The notes beneath the pieces were generated by a model. The model was not told the DNA's origin. It saw only the letters and a program-made list of their open reading frames with translations, and did no database searches. The position numbers were made by a program, and so were the translations under genes. Shown here one piece after another: positions 15,127-21,557 of a stretch of DNA of 24,646 nt (the first letter of the stretch is position 1; each line of letters begins with the position of its first letter). Source of the DNA: an uncultured Erysipelotrichales bacterium (GTDB taxonomy: Bacteria > Bacillota_I > Bacilli_A > Erysipelotrichales > Coprobacillaceae). The stretch spans positions 1-24,646 of the forward strand of contig CAJTTM010000033.1 of NCBI GenBank assembly GCA_910579135.1. Reading direction: 5' to 3'.

Positions 15127-15857
15127 TGAAAATTATTCGTAAGATATTAATAGTTGTTTGTGTAGTTGTTTTCGTTTATTCGGCATATAATTTAGGAAAA
15201 ATCTTTTATAACTATTATAAAATAGAAAAAGGAACAGAGGATATGATTGAACAATATGTTCAAACAGTTAATGAAAGTGATGTTTTTGATCCATTAGATA
15301 GAAAAATAGATTTTGAAAGTTTACAAAAAAGAAATTCAGATGTAGTAGGTTGGTTATATATTCCTGAAACTAAAATAGATGAACCAATAGTAAGAGGAAA
15401 GGATAATGATACATATTTAAGAAGTGATGTGGATCATAATTATAACTATGCAGGATGTATTTTTATAGATGCAAATAATAATAGAGATTTTAAAGATATG
15501 AATACTGTTATTTATGGGCATAATATGAAAAACGGTTCTAGATTCCATGATGTAAGATATTATCATATTGAAGGTGGAACATATATAGATGAACACCCAG
15601 TCATTTATATTTACTTACCAGATGGTAGCGTTAATTGTTATCAAGTTATGGCATCTGGTAATATTGATGCAGGAAGTCAATTGTATAACATTGGAAATGA
15701 CTATAATCAATATGTCAAAGATGTTAATTCTGTAGCTTCTCACAAAAAAGAAGTTGATGAAAAAGAAGCACCTATTATCATGTTGAGTACATGTAATAGT
15801 AGTGTAGAAACAGATAGATATGTAGTATGGGCTAAATTTAGCGAAAACGTTAAATAA
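15126..15857 (+). CDS. srtB: class B sortase
   Basis: 243 residues. An N-terminal membrane anchor (about 5-28) keeps the enzyme on the outer face. The transpeptidase barrel has catalytic H132 in VIYGHNM, C223 in LSTCN and R231 in ETDRYVVWA. The helix insertions and the GWLYIPETKIDEPIV start of the barrel are those of class B enzymes, which attach proteins with NPQTN-like signals to peptidoglycan. The gene has no promoter or separate Shine-Dalgarno of its own and overlaps the ychF stop by one base. A possible substrate, with YPKTND signals, ends at position 152, though the link is inferred. No iron-uptake (Isd) genes are nearby, which are the usual class B neighbours. Confidence 0.88.
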   Translation: MKIIRKILIVVCVVVFVYSAYNLGKIFYNYYKIEKGTEDMIEQYVQTVNESDVFDPLDRKIDFESLQKRNSDVVGWLYIPETKIDEPIVRGKDNDTYLRSDVDHNYNYAGCIFIDANNNRDFKDMNTVIYGHNMKNGSRFHDVRYYHIEGGTYIDEHPVIYIYLPDGSVNCYQVMASGNIDAGSQLYNIGNDYNQYVKDVNSVASHKKEVDEKEAPIIMLSTCNSSVETDRYVVWAKFSENVK

Positions 15858-15861
15858 TAAG

Positions 15862-15910
15862 AAGCTGTAACGAAATGACCTTTAAAGGGGAATTCGTTCA
15901 GCTTTTTTTT
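15862..15910 (+). terminator. terminator of the ychF-sortase operon
   Basis: AAGCTG/CAGCTT and AACGAA/TTCGTT form a two-part stem with one bulged base, followed by a T-run of eight. Confidence 0.75.
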
Positions 15911-15949
15911 AATTCTCTTTTAATGAAATAAAAGAGGGTTAGTGATATG

Positions 15950-15959
15950 ATGATATCAT
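15950..15959. promoter_or_regulatory. palindrome upstream of the RhuM-Fic remnant
   Basis: ATGATATCAT is a perfect 10-base palindrome 31 bases before the start. It could be an operator, but the gene is broken and AT-rich palindromes are frequent. Confidence 0.2.
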
Positions 15960-15990
15960 TAATCAAATTGTAAATGAAGAGGGTGATATT

Positions 15991-16684
15991 ATGGTTGATA
16001 TGATTAAAAATAATGAATTAATAACTTTTGAAAATGAAGAACTGAAATTAGATGTCAAAGTTAGTCATAAAAATAATACTGTTTGGTTATCTTTAGATCA
16101 AATGAGCAAATTGTTTGATAAAAATAAATCAACTATTTCTAGGTATATATCTCATATATTCAAAGAAGGAGAACTAGATAAAATTCAGTTGCAAAAAACG
16201 CAACGCAACTAAAAAGATATGATCATCGTACGTAGAAGTACTAGAAGATCAAAAAGCTGTCTATATTATTCAGTATGACAAATGCATCAACCTAATTCAT
16301 AGTACTGTGTTTGCAGATAAAAGTGATTTATTCGCTATTGAAAGAGATGATTCATTTAAAAGCAGTATATCAACTATATATCAAAGTTTTGGTGAAAATG
16401 AATTATATTCGACACTTGAGGACAAAGCAACAGCTTTATTATATTTCGTAGTAAAAAACCATAGTTTTATTGATGAAAATAAAAGGATAGGAGCAACAAT
16501 ATTTTTATACTTTTTAGAAAAAAACAATGCATTATATAAAGATGGGAAAACACGAATAAATAATGATGCATTAGCTACTTTAACTATACTAGTAGCAACT
16601 TCAAGACCAGAGGATAAAGATATTATGATGCAACTTATTAAAACAATAATTAAATGGAAAATATTTAATATGTATAACAAATAA
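15991..16684 (+). pseudogene. decayed RhuM-Fic family gene (internal deletion and frameshift)
   Basis: Two separated frames together make one broken gene. The first (15991-16212) is the RhuM N-terminus: VWLSLDQMSKLFDKNKSTISRYISHIFKEGELDK, a helix-turn-helix with its usual continuation. The second (open from about 16235 to the stop at 16684) is the Fic/DOC domain with SLEEKA-like TLEDKATALLYFVVKNH, then HSFIDENKR. Intact relatives, about 330 residues, have some 150 residues between (the SVGYRVKSQ segment), which are absent here, and a frameshift near 16233 follows the YDHRT segment. The Fic motif is also changed: HxFxDGNKR reads HSFIDENKR, with Glu in place of Gly. The join lies in AACGCAACGCAAC, short direct repeats that could have driven the deletion. 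The start still has GAAGAGGG upstream. Confidence 0.78.
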
Positions 16685-16696
16685 TAAAACTATTAA

Positions 16697-16740
16697 AAAA
16701 GGCTATAATGAAATAAATTTATTTCACTATAGCCTCTTTA
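16697..16740. terminator. bidirectional terminator
   Basis: AGGCTATA...TGAAATAAA pairs with TTTATTTCA...TATAGCCT, with T-rich flanks, between the Fic remnant and the convergent HAD gene. Confidence 0.75.
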
Positions 16741-17394
16741 ATTATGTTCTTTAATATAAGTAATTACTTCATTTAAAGATGGAAGTAGAGCCTCTGTTTT
16801 CTTTACAAACTCACTTTTGGGTTGTTTTAAATCAGGAATACATATAACAGGAATATGAGCATCATAAGCAGCTTGAATACCTGCTTCACTATCTTCTAAG
16901 ACTAAAGCTTCTTGTGGTAAAACCTGAAGTTTTTCACAGGCTTTTAAGAAGATATCTGGAGCTGGTTTACCATTCTTTACCTCTATTCCATAAACAGCAT
17001 CATCAAAATATTTAAAAAGATCGTGAGCATTTAAATATCTTTGAGCTCTATCCCCTAAACTAGAAGTCGCAATAATAATTTTATATTGATTTTCTTTTAA
17101 ATATGTTAAGAGTTCTAATGCACCCTTTTTTAATGGGACTTTATCTTCTTTAGAATACTTTTCCTCTAATTGATGAAAATAATGAATGATTTCTTCTTCA
17201 TTATAATTCAAATCATATCTTTCATTAATAAAATGAATAGATACAGCTAAAGGCTTACCAGGATAATCCTTGATATAATCATCAAGAGTAAAAGGATACC
17301 CATAATCCTCCAATACTTTCTTATAGCACTTATAAGAAATCATTTCACTATCCAACAACAAACCATCCATATCAAAAATAACAGCCTTCAACAT
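16738..17394 (-). CDS. HAD-superfamily phosphatase, beta-phosphoglucomutase-like
   Basis: 218 residues with the subfamily IA plan. Motif I is FDMDGLLLDS with nucleophile D8 and acid/base D10. A helical cap spans about 17-80. Motif II is the Ser/Thr of IIATSS (about 110-113), motif III the Lys of GKPAPD, and motif IV LEDSEAG. Members act on small phosphosugars or on by-products of metabolism, and the cap decides the substrate, which cannot be read here. It shares a message with the upstream amidase gene (2-base gap), so a role in recycling of wall sugars is possible. The ribosome site AAGGAGG lies at the end of the amidase gene. Confidence 0.85.
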   Translation of the reverse strand: MLKAVIFDMDGLLLDSEMISYKCYKKVLEDYGYPFTLDDYIKDYPGKPLAVSIHFINERYDLNYNEEEIIHYFHQLEEKYSKEDKVPLKKGALELLTYLKENQYKIIIATSSLGDRAQRYLNAHDLFKYFDDAVYGIEVKNGKPAPDIFLKACEKLQVLPQEALVLEDSEAGIQAAYDAHIPVICIPDLKQPKSEFVKKTEALLPSLNEVITYIKEHN

Positions 17395-17396
17395 CC

Positions 17397-18167
17397 TTAT
17401 ACCTCCTTAAAATAATGATTAATTCCCTCAACTAAACCATGTACCATTTTCTTTTGAAAAGAAAAATTTGTTAGCTTTAAATCTTCCTTTCTATTAGTCA
17501 TATGCCCCATTTCAATATAAATAGCAGGAACTGTAGACCAATTTAATCCAGTTAGATCACTACGATAACTCACTCCTTGATTCTTAATTCCTGTTTTATT
17601 ACAATAAGCATTAATAATAGAAACAGCAGCTTTCCTGCTCTTTTTATAAATCTTTTGAGTATCACCACTATTCTTACCACAAATTGTAAAAGCTCCATTT
17701 GCATTATGATTATTAATACCATTAAGATGTAATGATATCGTCAAATCAGCATGAGCCTCATTACCAATCTTGGCTCTTTGTTGATTAGATAAATCAACCT
17801 TTTGAGAAGTTCTTGTCATAACAACAGTATATCCTTGCTTTTCTAATTCATCTCTTAATTTGAGTCCAATATCTAAAACAACTTGAGATTCAGATTTATG
17901 ACTAGCGATACCACTTGTACCACCAGTCACTTTCATCTTCTTTATAGAAGAAGAAGGACTTTGTTTTTCTTTATTTGTATTTGCTTTAGCTTGATGACCA
18001 GGATTAATACAAATAATATATTTCTTTTTTGCTTCTTTTTTCTTAACTGTTTTTTGTTCTACTTTCTTTTGTACTGGTTTATCATTTTTTACTTGATTAG
18101 TATTAGTAGAATGATGACAAGCAGTACATAAACAAAAGAGTAGAATAATTAAAAATACTTTCTTCAT
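17397..18167 (-). CDS. N-acetylmuramoyl-L-alanine amidase (Amidase_3), probable lipoprotein
   Basis: 256 residues. A hydrophobic signal ends in LCTAC with Cys17 as the likely lipidation site; Cys at the -3 place is unusual. A lysine/glutamine-rich linker (about 25-50) leads to the zinc amidase domain with H58 in INPGHQ, E93 in SESQVV, H147 in SLHLNG and the catalytic E219 in IYIEMGHMTN. All four key residues are present. The enzyme cuts the bond between MurNAc and the stem peptide, as in cell separation or lysis. An ATG at 18173 also fits the frame but is only one base from AAGGAG; the ATG at 18167 has the normal seven-base spacing and is chosen. First gene of an operon with the HAD phosphatase. 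Confidence 0.88.
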   Translation of the reverse strand: MKKVFLIILLFCLCTACHHSTNTNQVKNDKPVQKKVEQKTVKKKEAKKKYIICINPGHQAKANTNKEKQSPSSSIKKMKVTGGTSGIASHKSESQVVLDIGLKLRDELEKQGYTVVMTRTSQKVDLSNQQRAKIGNEAHADLTISLHLNGINNHNANGAFTICGKNSGDTQKIYKKSRKAAVSIINAYCNKTGIKNQGVSYRSDLTGLNWSTVPAIYIEMGHMTNRKEDLKLTNFSFQKKMVHGLVEGINHYFKEV

Positions 18168-18186
18168 AATCATTCTCCTTGTTTAG

Positions 18187-18216
18187 ATTCTATCAAATTA
18201 TAAATAGATAATGCAA
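18187..18216 (-). promoter_or_regulatory. promoter of the amidase-HAD operon
   Basis: On the minus strand TTGCAT (18216-18211) and TAGAAT (18192-18187) are spaced 18 bases apart, with TGA immediately before the -10 (extended form). Confidence 0.5.
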
Positions 18217-18233
18217 TAATATAAAGATAAATA

Positions 18234-18261
18234 TTGAAAAAAGATGTTCTCGTGATAAAAT
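18234..18261 (+). promoter_or_regulatory. promoter of the M50 protease gene
   Basis: TTGAAA (18234-18239) and TAAAAT (18256-18261) are spaced 16 bases apart, with TGA before the -10 (extended form). GAGGGGG lies before the start codon. Confidence 0.5.
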
Positions 18262-18297
18262 GAATTTTGGAGGAATTATTGAGGGGGAATAAGAGAA

Positions 18298-19245
18298 ATG
18301 GTAGAAATAACAATCATTGTTTTTATATGTATGTTATTAAATATTGTTATACATGAAGTGGGACATATGATAGGGGGCTATATTTTAGGATATAAAATTG
18401 TATTTATCAGGATTGGTAGTAAAACATTGGTAAAAGAAGAAAATGGTTGGTCTGTAAAAAAATTTAATGTGCCAGGGACTGCAGGACAATGTATCATGGA
18501 GCCTCCTAGTGATAGAGAATTCAAATGGCGTCTTTACTTTTTAGGGGGTATAATGGGTAATTTTGTTTTAGTGATTATCGGGCTTATATTTATTTTTCTT
18601 ACAAAGTCTACTAGACTTATAGGGATAGAGTTGGCTTTCTTTGCTCTTTATTTTATTGTTGCGAATGGACTTCCTTTAAAAATAGGTGGTATTGTGAATG
18701 ATGGTTATCATATTTTTAGAATGAAAAAAGAAGATGAGAAAAAATTATATGCACAATTGATGATTGCAGTTAAAGATATGAAGGGTGTATGTATCAAGGA
18801 TATGGATGAAGATTATTTTGAATGTAATGAGGATCATCCTGAAAATTTTTTTGATTGTTATATTATGATGATTAAAGCTTTAAGATATATTGAATGTCAT
18901 GAATATGAGAAGGCTAAATTGTTATTAAATAGAATTATTAATTCTAAAGCTATTTCATTTTATAAATGGAATGCGAAAAGTGAGTTGTTATTGATAGAGA
19001 TTGAAGAAAATGGTAAAGATGCTAATCTTGAATTGTTAAATAAAAAAACAAAGAAGTATGTAAAGAAACAGGTTTATGCATTATCAACTTTACTTTTGAA
19101 TTATGCTCTTTTATCTATTAATAATGATAAAAAAGCAGAAAAGATGGAACAAAGATTCTTGGAGTTTTCAAAAGAAACAATTGAAAAAGGTGAAATTGAT
19201 ATGTATCTTGAGAGATATGAAAAGATAAAACAAAAACTAATGTAA
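18298..19245 (+). CDS. M50-family membrane metalloprotease with a helical C-terminal tail
   Basis: 315 residues. The first helix carries the zinc motif HEVGH (19-23), as in site-2 proteases. Two further helices (about 82-101 and 106-122) follow, and the third zinc-ligand segment NGLPLKIGGIVNDGYHI gives D135. The core is therefore complete. It lacks a PDZ domain and instead ends in about 150 residues of soluble helices that look like degenerate TPR repeats (for example FDCYIMMIKALRYIECHEYEKAKLLLNRII). Small M50 proteins with an xxPP loop after the first helices (CIMEPPSD) occur across gut Clostridia and Erysipelotrichia; their substrates are not known. It has its own promoter and terminator. 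A neighbour, 146 bases downstream, encodes a ClpC-like unfoldase. Confidence 0.78.
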   Translation: MVEITIIVFICMLLNIVIHEVGHMIGGYILGYKIVFIRIGSKTLVKEENGWSVKKFNVPGTAGQCIMEPPSDREFKWRLYFLGGIMGNFVLVIIGLIFIFLTKSTRLIGIELAFFALYFIVANGLPLKIGGIVNDGYHIFRMKKEDEKKLYAQLMIAVKDMKGVCIKDMDEDYFECNEDHPENFFDCYIMMIKALRYIECHEYEKAKLLLNRIINSKAISFYKWNAKSELLLIEIEENGKDANLELLNKKTKKYVKKQVYALSTLLLNYALLSINNDKKAEKMEQRFLEFSKETIEKGEIDMYLERYEKIKQKLM

Positions 19246-19270
19246 GATGTGAAAATCTTACATTTTTATT
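19239..19270 (+). terminator. terminator of the M50 gene
   Basis: AATGTAAGAT and ATCTTACATT form a perfect 10-base stem with a GTGAAA loop, then TTTATTTATA. It overlaps the stop codon. Confidence 0.7.
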
Positions 19271-19391
19271 TATAAGAATAAAAAAATAAAAAATGAATAA
19301 AATAAGAAATGTACAAGAAGAGTTTAAAGAAAAAAATAGTGTTAATAATTAAAAACGGATAACATATGATTAGAAAGGAAAGAGGTGTATT

Positions 19392-21362
19392 ATGCTTACA
19401 CAATTTCATGAAAAAGCTCAAAAAGTTATTGTGATTGCTGAAAGTATTGCTTTTGATTTAGGGCATAGTCATGTTGGTAGTGAACATATATTATTATCGT
19501 TATTAAAGTTAAAAGATAGTCAATTTGTGAAGGGTTTACAAATATATGGTGTTAATGATGAAGTGATTTATGATGATATTGTAAGATTATTTGGTAAAGA
19601 GGATAATCAACCGTTTTATATGGAATATAGTGATATTGTAAAGAACACATTAGAAGAGGCTATTCAACTAGCAAAGACTAAAAAACAAAGTAAGGTTATG
19701 GTTAATGATTTAATTATTGCTTTATTAAAGCAAAAAAAGAGTGTGGCTATTGAATTATTAAATAAATATGATGTAGATTTTAAAGATTTAATGAATACAG
19801 TTAAAGAAGAAAGAACAGCTTTATATGAATTAGATAATGTTCATGAATTAATTAATATTAATAATAAAGTTAAAAGGGAAAATAGAATAATGATAGGTAG
19901 AGATTTTGAATTAAATCAATTATTTGCGATATTATGTAAAAAAGAAAAAAATAATGCTTTATTGATTGGAAAAGCAGGTGTTGGTAAAAGTGCTTTAGTA
20001 GAAAAATTAGCTGCTATGATCAATGAAAAACAAGTTCCAAAACAACTTAAAAATAAAGTCATTTATGAATTAAATTTATCTTCTTTAGTAGCAGGTACTA
20101 AGTATCGAGGAGAATTTGAAGAAAAGTTTAAAAAAATTATAGATAAAGTGATGGATGCAAAAGATGCTATTATTTTTATTGATGAGATTCATAATTTAAT
20201 TGGTGCAGGTGGAGCAGAAGGGGCGATAGATGCTTCTAATATCTTAAAGCCTTTTATAGCAAGAAATCAATTGACTTTAATAGGAGCAACAACCCTTGAT
20301 GAATATTATCGTTATTTTGAAAAAGACCAAGCTATGAATAGAAGATTTGCAGTGATAAAGATGAATGAAAATAGTGAAGAAGAAACTTTTGATATTTTAA
20401 AAGGATTAAAACATCAGTTTGAAGATTTTCATGATATTCAGATAGAAGATTCTATTTTAAAAGATATTGTTAATTTATCAAAGAAATATTTACCATCAAG
20501 AGTTTTTCCCGATAAAGCTATAGATGTACTAGATTTATCATGTGTAAAAGCACATTTTAAGGAAGAAAAAGAATTAAATTATCAACATATAGAAGATGTT
20601 ATAGAAGAATTAAGTGGTTTAATATTAGAAGAACATCTTTCTTATAAAGAAATAGAAAAAAAGATGAATAAAGAAATAATAGGACAAAATAAAGCTATTC
20701 ATAAACTATGTCAGAGTTTATCTCATAAAAGCCATACACAAAGACCAGAGAATATCTTTTTACTAACAGGAAGCAGTGGAGTGGGAAAAACGGAGAGTGC
20801 AAAGGTTTTATCTAAGTTATTAAAAAGACCGATAGTGAGATTAGATATGTCAGAATATAGTGAAAGTATCAGTGTAGCAAAGATTATAGGATCAGCACCA
20901 GGGTATGTTGGTTTTGAAAATCAAACGACTTTATTTAGTGAATTAACCTTAAATCCTCATTGTATATTATTATTAGATGAAATAGAAAAAGCTCATCCAC
21001 AAGTATTACATTTATTTTTACAAGGATTTGATGAAGGGATTATAAAAGATAGTCATCAAAGAATTATTAATTTAAATAATTGTATTGTCATCATGACATC
21101 TAATGCTTTGATAAAAAACAATAGTTTAGGTTTTAAAAAGAAAGATGTAGATATATCTATATTAGAAGAAGTCTTTAGTAAAGAATTTTTAAATAGAGTA
21201 GATGAAGTTATTATGTTTAAAGAATTAAATAAAGATGATTTAAAGAAAATTGCTGAAACTAAATCTAATTTAAGTCAAGAAAGAATAGAAGAATTGTTGC
21301 TTGATTATGATACTCATTTAGGGGCAAGGCTTCTTACCAGAAAAATAAGTCAATATGTTTAA
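19392..21362 (+). CDS. ClpC-like AAA+ unfoldase without the M-domain
   Basis: 656 residues: a Clp N-domain (about 1-145, with HVGSEHILLSLLK), AAA+ D1 with Walker A GKAGVGKS (193-200), pore loop KYRGEFEE, Walker B IIFIDEIHN (D264, E265), and D2 with Walker A GSSGVGKT (460-467), pore loop GYVGFE, Walker B ILLLDEIEKAH (D529, E530) and FLNRVDE. LGF at 579-581 is in the place of the ClpP-binding loop, so it may feed ClpP. The coiled-coil M-domain of ClpC (used by MecA-type adaptors) is absent: D1 runs straight from KAHFKEEKELNYQHIEDVIEE into the D2 start. The end is also about 20 residues shorter than usual (ARLLTRKISQYV, then stop). Total length is about 150 residues below normal ClpC. The start has AAGAGGTG upstream. 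Confidence 0.82.
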   Translation: MLTQFHEKAQKVIVIAESIAFDLGHSHVGSEHILLSLLKLKDSQFVKGLQIYGVNDEVIYDDIVRLFGKEDNQPFYMEYSDIVKNTLEEAIQLAKTKKQSKVMVNDLIIALLKQKKSVAIELLNKYDVDFKDLMNTVKEERTALYELDNVHELININNKVKRENRIMIGRDFELNQLFAILCKKEKNNALLIGKAGVGKSALVEKLAAMINEKQVPKQLKNKVIYELNLSSLVAGTKYRGEFEEKFKKIIDKVMDAKDAIIFIDEIHNLIGAGGAEGAIDASNILKPFIARNQLTLIGATTLDEYYRYFEKDQAMNRRFAVIKMNENSEEETFDILKGLKHQFEDFHDIQIEDSILKDIVNLSKKYLPSRVFPDKAIDVLDLSCVKAHFKEEKELNYQHIEDVIEELSGLILEEHLSYKEIEKKMNKEIIGQNKAIHKLCQSLSHKSHTQRPENIFLLTGSSGVGKTESAKVLSKLLKRPIVRLDMSEYSESISVAKIIGSAPGYVGFENQTTLFSELTLNPHCILLLDEIEKAHPQVLHLFLQGFDEGIIKDSHQRIINLNNCIVIMTSNALIKNNSLGFKKKDVDISILEEVFSKEFLNRVDEVIMFKELNKDDLKKIAETKSNLSQERIEELLLDYDTHLGARLLTRKISQYV

Positions 21363-21369
21363 TATGAAT

Positions 21370-21396
21370 GCAATCTATTATGGATTGCTTTTTTTT
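21370..21396 (+). terminator. terminator of the ClpC-like gene
   Basis: GCAATC pairs with GATTGC, followed by a T-run of eight, seven bases after the stop codon. Confidence 0.75.
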
Positions 21397-21411
21397 ACAC
21401 ATTCCACGAAA

Positions 21412-21450
21412 CTTACAAATGTTCTACATACAATTTACACATATTTTATA
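21412..21450 (+). promoter_or_regulatory. four direct repeats at 11-base steps, PhoP-box-like array
   Basis: CTTACA (21412-21417), TCTACA (21423-21428), TTTACA (21434-21439) and TTTATA (21445-21450) are spaced by exactly five bases each. All lie on the same face of the helix, and three or four fit TT(A/T/C)A(C/T)A with at most one mismatch. The last box lies where a -35 should be, 15 bases ahead of TATAAT at 21466-21471. This is the layout of promoters activated by OmpR/PhoP-type regulators. Confidence 0.55.
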
Positions 21451-21465
21451 TATTATATTCTTGTC

Positions 21466-21471
21466 TATAAT
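21466..21471 (+). promoter_or_regulatory. -10 box of asnB without a good -35
   Basis: A perfect TATAAT whose upstream -35 position is filled by the last repeat of the array. The leader to the start codon would be about 80 bases. No T-box leader motif is seen in it. Confidence 0.45.
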
Positions 21472-21540
21472 TTACAAATACGATGCATTTTCTATGCAGA
21501 ATATATGCTTAAATGGTATAAGTTGTATGTAGAAATAGAT

Positions 21541-21550
21541 GGGGGGGGGG
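21541..21550 (+). repeat. run of ten G residues as the asnB ribosome-binding site
   Basis: A G10 tract sits seven bases before the ATG of asnB and is the only Shine-Dalgarno-like sequence there. In AT-rich DNA such a tract is striking. Long G-runs slip during replication, so its length is likely to vary between cells. Confidence 0.85.
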
Positions 21551-21557
21551 TATAAAG

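Noticed and set aside
21355..21555. 66-residue open frame between the ClpC-like gene and asnB
   Set aside because: It spans a terminator, a repeat array and the G10 tract; the composition is not that of a protein.
21397..21557. T-box riboswitch for asparagine upstream of asnB
   Set aside because: No AGGGTGGNACCGCG-like element and no specifier stem are visible.
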